Source of the DNA: Bryobacterales bacterium
GTDB lineage: Bacteria; Acidobacteriota; Terriglobia; Bryobacterales; UBA6623
Length of the DNA: 44,610 nucleotides
Assembly: GCA_028819575.1 (NCBI GenBank)
Contig: JAPPLB010000025.1
Span: forward strand, 1 to 44,610
Direction: 5' to 3'
Made by a program: the position numbers and the translations under genes. Each line of letters begins with the position of its first letter. Positions within the stretch are counted from its first letter, which is position 1. The notes beneath the pieces are model-generated. The model did no database searches. It was not told the origin of the DNA and was given only the letters and a program-made list of their open reading frames with translations. Below, in pieces: positions 40,942 through 44,610 of the stretch.

Positions 40942-41134
40942 TGACCTGCATTTGTCACTACCTGAAGGCCGAAGCACGCCGTAAGACAACCACGACTTCG
41001 TTGCGCTTTCTCGCCGTGCCCAATGTGCTGGCATGTACACCTGTGCTCGACAAAAGGCTCGCGCCTCGTCCTGTCGGTTGTCTAATGCTTCTCTAAACCC
41101 ACTTGACGTACCCAAGTGGTGAAAATGCAGTCCA
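40942..41134 (-). repeat. Dispersed inverted-end repeat, diverged copy R6
   Basis: A diverged but full-length copy: left end ACCTGCATTTGTCACTACCTG, then GAAGCACGCCGTAAGACAACCACG, GACTTCGTTGCGCTTTC, AAGGCTCGCGCCTCGTCC, right end AAGTGGTGAAAATGCAGTCC. Orientation as R3. It lies in the 514-bp gap (40773-41286) between the cyclophilin start and the YggS end; the flanking 170 and 150 bp of that gap hold nothing I recognise. Confidence 0.8.
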
Positions 41135-41286
41135 GGACTCGCGATTTCCGTACCTGAGATCGTGAGTCCGTTGGCAACGTTGTTGTTGGATTGCCTGCGC
41201 GGGCTGGTCCGATGACTTCGTGCTTGCGGCGAATTCACCCTGTTGGACGCATGGCCTGGGCGGCAGTGGGTAGACGAGAGCGATTT

Positions 41287-41949
41287 TCATCTGTTCACGT
41301 TACGCTCGCCGAAGATAGCGGTGCCGACGCGGACGAGCGTCGAACCTTCCTGGATGGCCGCTTCCAGGTCGTGGCTCATGCCCATGGAGATTTCTCTGAG
41401 CTCGTGTTTTTCGGCCAAACTCCGTAGCCGTCGGAAATACGGGCGGACTTTCTCGGGGTTTTCGAACCAGGGAGGCATGCCCATGAGTCCACGAAGGCGA
41501 AGATGAGCCAGGCTGCGGCAATATTCGACGACCGCAGACAGGTCGGATTCATCGAGCCCGCCCTTGGTTTCTTCGGGCGACAGCTTGACTTCAAGAAAGA
41601 CATCGAGCGGTTTGGCGCAGTTGTCGAGGCGGCGTGCGAGTTTGATGCTGTCGACGGTTTGGATCACCTGGAAGAGCCGCGCGGCGGGTTTGGCCTTGTT
41701 GCTTTGGAGCTTGCCGATGAAGTGAAACATGGCGCCGGGCAGATCGCCGAGCTCCGTGGACTTGCGGTCGAACTCCTGGATGTAGTTCTCGCCGAAATGG
41801 CGTTGTCCGGCCTGGTAAGCTTCACGGACGTCGGCAGCAGACTTGACCTTGGAGACAGCGACGAGTGTGATTGCGTTGGGATCGCGTCTTGCGGAAAGCG
41901 CTGCCTTCTCGATGCGTTCACGGACCCGGGCGAGACGGTCGGCGATCAT
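41287..41949 (-). CDS. YggS/PLPBP family pyridoxal-phosphate homeostasis protein
   Basis: A 220-residue TIM-barrel protein. The PLP lysine is Lys34 in VAVSKVKS; GENYIQE, HFIGKLQSNK, LRLRGLMGMPPW and SMGMSHDLEAAIQEGSTLVRVGTAIFG follow as in the family. It buffers PLP and affects amino-acid metabolism. ATG 41949 was chosen: minus-strand TAGAAT lies 7 nt upstream, implying a leaderless mRNA; ATG 41958 sits upstream of that predicted transcript start. It is divergent from tmk, whose start has the same arrangement. Confidence 0.93.
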   Translation of the reverse strand: MIADRLARVRERIEKAALSARRDPNAITLVAVSKVKSAADVREAYQAGQRHFGENYIQEFDRKSTELGDLPGAMFHFIGKLQSNKAKPAARLFQVIQTVDSIKLARRLDNCAKPLDVFLEVKLSPEETKGGLDESDLSAVVEYCRSLAHLRLRGLMGMPPWFENPEKVRPYFRRLRSLAEKHELREISMGMSHDLEAAIQEGSTLVRVGTAIFGERNVNR

Positions 41950-41956
41950 GGAGACC

Positions 41957-41962
41957 ATTCTA
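41957..41962 (-). promoter_or_regulatory. -10 box TAGAAT 7 nt before ATG 41949 (probable leaderless start)
   Basis: Minus-strand TAGAAT, then GGTCTCC, then ATG. It faces away from the tmk -10 box at 42024, so both divergent genes of this 86-bp region appear to be leaderless. Confidence 0.5.
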
Positions 41963-42023
41963 TGTGCTGGGCTGGAAACAACTGGCAGGACCGAGGGCTG
42001 CCAGGCGGCGTGTGAGTGAAGGC

Positions 42024-42029
42024 TATAAT
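42024..42029 (+). promoter_or_regulatory. -10 box TATAAT 6 nt before TTG 42036 (probable leaderless start)
   Basis: A perfect TATAAT followed by CGCAGC and the TTG start of the thymidylate kinase gene. No Shine-Dalgarno and no -35 at normal distance. Confidence 0.6.
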
Positions 42030-42035
42030 CGCAGC

Positions 42036-42698
42036 TTGAAGCAGGGACTGTTCATCACGCTCGAAGGGATTGACGGTAGTGGGAAGACGACGCAACTCCA
42101 CCGCTTGGAGACGTTGCTCACGGACAGAGGGTATGCGGTCACTTTGGCCCAGGAACCCGGTGGGACGCGAGTCGGGCGCGAGATCCGGCGGCTCCTGCTC
42201 GACGCGGCGAGTTCGGATTTGAGGCCAATCCCCGAATTGCTCCTTTACTTCGCATCACGTGCGCAGAATGTCGAAGAGGTGATTCAACCTGCATTGCGGG
42301 AGGGCCGGGTCGTACTGGCGGATCGTTTCACCGACGCAACCGTGGCATACCAGGGCTATGGCCGGGAACTTGGTGTCCCGGCGGTTCGCCAAGTGGAAAG
42401 CGTCGCGTGCCAGGGAGTCCAACCGGATCTTACGATCCTGCTGGAGATCGATATCGAGACCGGTGTGAGACGAGCCTTGCACCGCAACGCCGAACAGAGC
42501 GACGACGAGAGCCGCATGGAGCAGGAAAGCCGAGAGTTCCATGAGCGAGTCGCGAAGGGGTACGCCGCACTGCTGGCTGCCGATCCCGAACGGGTCAAGA
42601 AGATCGACGGCCGAGGATCGATTGATGAAGTCGCTACGAGAATCGAAGCTGAAGTAGATCTCTTTTTCGCGAAGAGCTCTGCGGAGCCGGGCGGATGA
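42036..42698 (+). CDS. tmk: Thymidylate kinase
   Basis: A 220-residue dTMP kinase that makes dTDP for DNA synthesis. P-loop GIDGSGKT is at residues 11-18; AQEPGGTRVGREIRRLLLD and VLADRFTDATVAYQGYGREL form the substrate site, and the lid region follows (RRALHRNAEQSDDESRMEQES). TTG 42036 gives the normal start two residues before the first beta strand (KQGLFITLEG), and TATAAT 6 nt upstream supports it; an open frame extends to 41871 but runs into the divergent gene. The stop overlaps the holB start (ATGA, 42695-42698), the usual tmk-holB pairing. Confidence 0.95.
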   Translation: MKQGLFITLEGIDGSGKTTQLHRLETLLTDRGYAVTLAQEPGGTRVGREIRRLLLDAASSDLRPIPELLLYFASRAQNVEEVIQPALREGRVVLADRFTDATVAYQGYGRELGVPAVRQVESVACQGVQPDLTILLEIDIETGVRRALHRNAEQSDDESRMEQESREFHERVAKGYAALLAADPERVKKIDGRGSIDEVATRIEAEVDLFFAKSSAEPGG

Positions 42699-43813
42699 TG
42701 AATTTCTCGGATTTCATCGGGAACACCGACACGGTCGGCGTGCTGCGGCGAATGGTCGAGGACCAGCGGCTGCCCCAGACGCTTCTGTTTACCGGGCCGT
42801 CGGGAGTAGGCAAGGCCACCCTGGCTCGCTTGCTGACGGCCGCCATCAACTGCGACCGCACGCCGGGTGACATCTGCGGCGGGTGCTCGAACTGCTTGCG
42901 GATTCTGCAGGCGGATTTGTCGCGCGAGGAGTTCGCGCAGCAGTTCGCGGAGCGCGAGAAGCTACCGTCGGCGAAACGCGTCGAGAACCCGCTCGTGATC
43001 TCGACACATCCTGATTTCCTTGTGTTTCCGCCGGACGGGCCGTTGCGCCTGATCACGATCGAGCAAGCACGGTTATTGCGTGCGGCGGCGCAATTCCGGC
43101 CGTCGGGGGCGCGTCGACGGGTGTTTCTGATCGATCACGCCGATCGCGCCAACACGGAAGCAGCGAACTCCCTCCTCAAGACGCTCGAGGAGCCAGCGGA
43201 AGCATTGACGCTCATTCTCACCGCGGAGAACCCCTACGACCTGTTGCCGACGATTCGGTCGCGGTCCATTCCTTTCCATTTCGCTCCGCTTTCGGTCGCG
43301 GAGATGGAGCGCTTTCTGGATGCTCGCTCCGACATCAGGACGACCGGCCGTGCCCGACTCGTTGGTTGGTCGCAAGGCAGTCCGGGCCGGGCGCTCGCGC
43401 TGGATCTCGAGGCGTACGGAGAACGGCGGGAGGCTATGCTGGCACTGCTTCGGAGTGCGCTGGGTACTGCCTCCTACGGCGACTTGGTAGCGCAAACGGA
43501 TCGTCTCGCCAAGCGCCGCCAGGAGCGGTTGGACCTGTTGACGGAATCGCTGTACGGGTTGCTTCAGGACCTGCTTCATCTGCGCCACGGATCGAGCCGG
43601 CTGCTGATCCATGAAGACATTCGCGGCGAGCTGACGCCGTTGGCGCAGACGGCTTCCTTCGAGTGGATCGAGGGGGCGGTATCGAGGTTGGCCGAACTCG
43701 ATGTACTGGTGCGGCGCAATATTCAGAAACAGATTGCGCTCGAAGCTCTTGCGGTTGGCCTGCGACGGACCATGCGAGCCGAAGCGATCACAGGTCCGGA
43801 GAGCAAAGCATAG
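42695..43813 (+). CDS. holB: DNA polymerase III delta-prime subunit
   Basis: A 372-residue clamp-loader protein. The AAA domain has P-loop GPSGVGKA (34-41), a zinc module with Cys53, Cys61, Cys64 and Cys67 (NCDRTPGDICGGCSNC), the DEAD-like position IDHAD, SLLKTLEEPAE and sensor 1/arginine-finger SRC-type segment IRSRSIPF. The C-terminal collar domain is less conserved. It is translationally coupled to tmk. A stretch of about 25 residues between the zinc module and ISTHPDF is longer than in E. coli. 43814-44064 downstream holds no gene I recognise. Confidence 0.9.
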   Translation: MMNFSDFIGNTDTVGVLRRMVEDQRLPQTLLFTGPSGVGKATLARLLTAAINCDRTPGDICGGCSNCLRILQADLSREEFAQQFAEREKLPSAKRVENPLVISTHPDFLVFPPDGPLRLITIEQARLLRAAAQFRPSGARRRVFLIDHADRANTEAANSLLKTLEEPAEALTLILTAENPYDLLPTIRSRSIPFHFAPLSVAEMERFLDARSDIRTTGRARLVGWSQGSPGRALALDLEAYGERREAMLALLRSALGTASYGDLVAQTDRLAKRRQERLDLLTESLYGLLQDLLHLRHGSSRLLIHEDIRGELTPLAQTASFEWIEGAVSRLAELDVLVRRNIQKQIALEALAVGLRRTMRAEAITGPESKA

Positions 43814-44064
43814 ATCGTTTTCCCGACATGCGACGCATCCTCTTGGGGGATGGAAGGCGCGAGTTGCTTGCAGGGGTGAGAGAGATTGTGTTATCCCTAT
43901 GGCAACTTGTACGGCCCCTTTCTTGAGATTTCTGTACGGGCTTGGGTTCTTCGAAGGTCAAAGCAAGAACTATCGGGAAGGAGCCGAGGCTCAGCTCCCA
44001 CCAGAGATCTGTTGATTTACCGGCCGGCCGCCAGACCTTCCGCGATGTGCGGAAAGGGGTTTCG

Positions 44065-44469
44065 ATGAAAGACATCGACGACTCGAACAATCGCAAACTG
44101 ATTCGTCCTTCTCTGAGTAACCTGCGGGATCAGTACACCAACCAAAAACGGCGCGGCGGCGGCCCGAATGGACCGCACCAGAGAGAACGCCGCGGCACGC
44201 CTCCGGGTCAGACCAACGCGGAGAACTTCTATTACGTCAAGCAGATGCAGAACCAGACGCCGATGGTCGTGGTTTTGACCGATGGTGAAGTGTTCCGCGG
44301 CGTGATCGAGTGGTACGACAAGGAGTGTCTGAAACTGAATCGGAAGAACGGCGCAAACCTGGTCATCTACAAAGACAGCATCAAGTACCTGTACAAGGAC
44401 TCAGCAAAGGGAGTGAAGTCGGAAACGTCCGTGAACGGGACGGCTGCCGGCGAGTCGATGACGGCTTGA
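44065..44469 (+). CDS. hfq: Hfq-like RNA chaperone with N-terminal extension
   Basis: A 134-residue protein. An Sm fold occupies about 51-112 (NAENFYYVKQMQNQTPMVVVLTDGEVFRGVIEWYDKECLKL ... NLVIYKDSIKYLY), matching Hfq, which presents RNA to partner RNA as a ring hexamer. Before it is a 50-residue basic, Gly/Arg-rich extension (QKRRGGGPNG..QRERRGTPPG) likely to be disordered and RNA-binding. The canonical YKH motif reads YKD (102-104), so the proximal-face His is replaced by Asp. Start ATG 44065 has GGAAAGGGG upstream; the open frame to 43942 is not supported. Nothing recognisable follows to the window end. Confidence 0.85.
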   Translation: MKDIDDSNNRKLIRPSLSNLRDQYTNQKRRGGGPNGPHQRERRGTPPGQTNAENFYYVKQMQNQTPMVVVLTDGEVFRGVIEWYDKECLKLNRKNGANLVIYKDSIKYLYKDSAKGVKSETSVNGTAAGESMTA

Positions 44470-44610
44470 ACTGCCTTTCTCACGCACTTCGACTAGCAGC
44501 CCGTGTCAAAAGTCCCGTGGAAGGCGCGACGGGCTCCTGCGGTCGCTCGGCGCGAAGTGAGGAGGATGGCGATCCGGGTGATCTCCTCCGACTAACTACA
44601 AAGCCGACGG

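Noticed and set aside
44498-44535. AGCCCGT/ACGGGCT hairpin after hfq as a terminator
   Set aside because: Only 7 bp with a 24-nt loop and no U-run.

Overview
The window looks like a chromosomal segment of a GC-rich Gram-negative bacterium, most likely an Acidobacteriota member (Bryobacterales/Solibacter-like). This is inferred from gene content: an Oar-type TonB-dependent receptor with a carboxypeptidase-regulatory domain, a PSD1-type giant cytochrome protein, a DUF1080 protein, a cytochrome/PHM-like monooxygenase/TPR fusion, an Hfq with an N-terminal extension, and many lipoproteins. No phage, transposase, CRISPR array or rRNA is visible.

Layout. 1-3600: tRNA-Glu(UUC) with its own promoter, a SAM methyltransferase, a small membrane protein and a Wzt-like ABC ATPase without a permease. 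3.6-9.0 kb: a DUF58 / BatA-like / double-vWA operon. 9.1-10.5 kb: ECF sigma factor, putative anti-sigma factor and Spy/CpxP-like periplasmic protein in one operon. 10.8-17.1 kb: PHP-type CehA-like hydrolase, DUF1080 protein, a divergent TIM-barrel sugar isomerase/epimerase, a redoxin lipoprotein and a cytochrome-monooxygenase-TPR lipoprotein. 17.3-25.7 kb: the Oar-like receptor (own promoter and strong terminator) and a MacAB-like ABC efflux operon (two permeases, adaptor, ATPase). 25.9-30.8 kb: YjbQ, an HExxH lipoprotein and the PSD1 protein. 30.9-33.7 kb: a HigBA toxin-antitoxin pair and a CPA2 antiporter. 33.8-41 kb: a left-handed beta-helix protein, an SSS symporter with a small membrane partner, a two-domain GNAT, a GT39 glycosyltransferase and a lipoprotein cyclophilin. 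41.3-44.5 kb: housekeeping genes YggS, tmk, holB and hfq.

Two sequence-level patterns stand out beyond the genes. First, an intergenic element of about 185 bp with about 20-bp inverted ends occurs in six full, half or degenerate copies. In two copies its terminal TAG is the stop codon of the neighbouring gene, and in a third it begins right after a stop codon; one copy sits inside the efflux operon. A second family, built of 7-bp units (CGTGATT/CGTGTCT/CGTGTTT), flanks the methyltransferase and is also embedded in one degenerate copy of the first. Second, at least six genes have a -10-like hexamer (TATAAT or close) 6-7 nt before the start codon and no Shine-Dalgarno, the signature of leaderless mRNAs; other genes have strong AGGAGG-type sites. 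Both initiation modes therefore seem to coexist.
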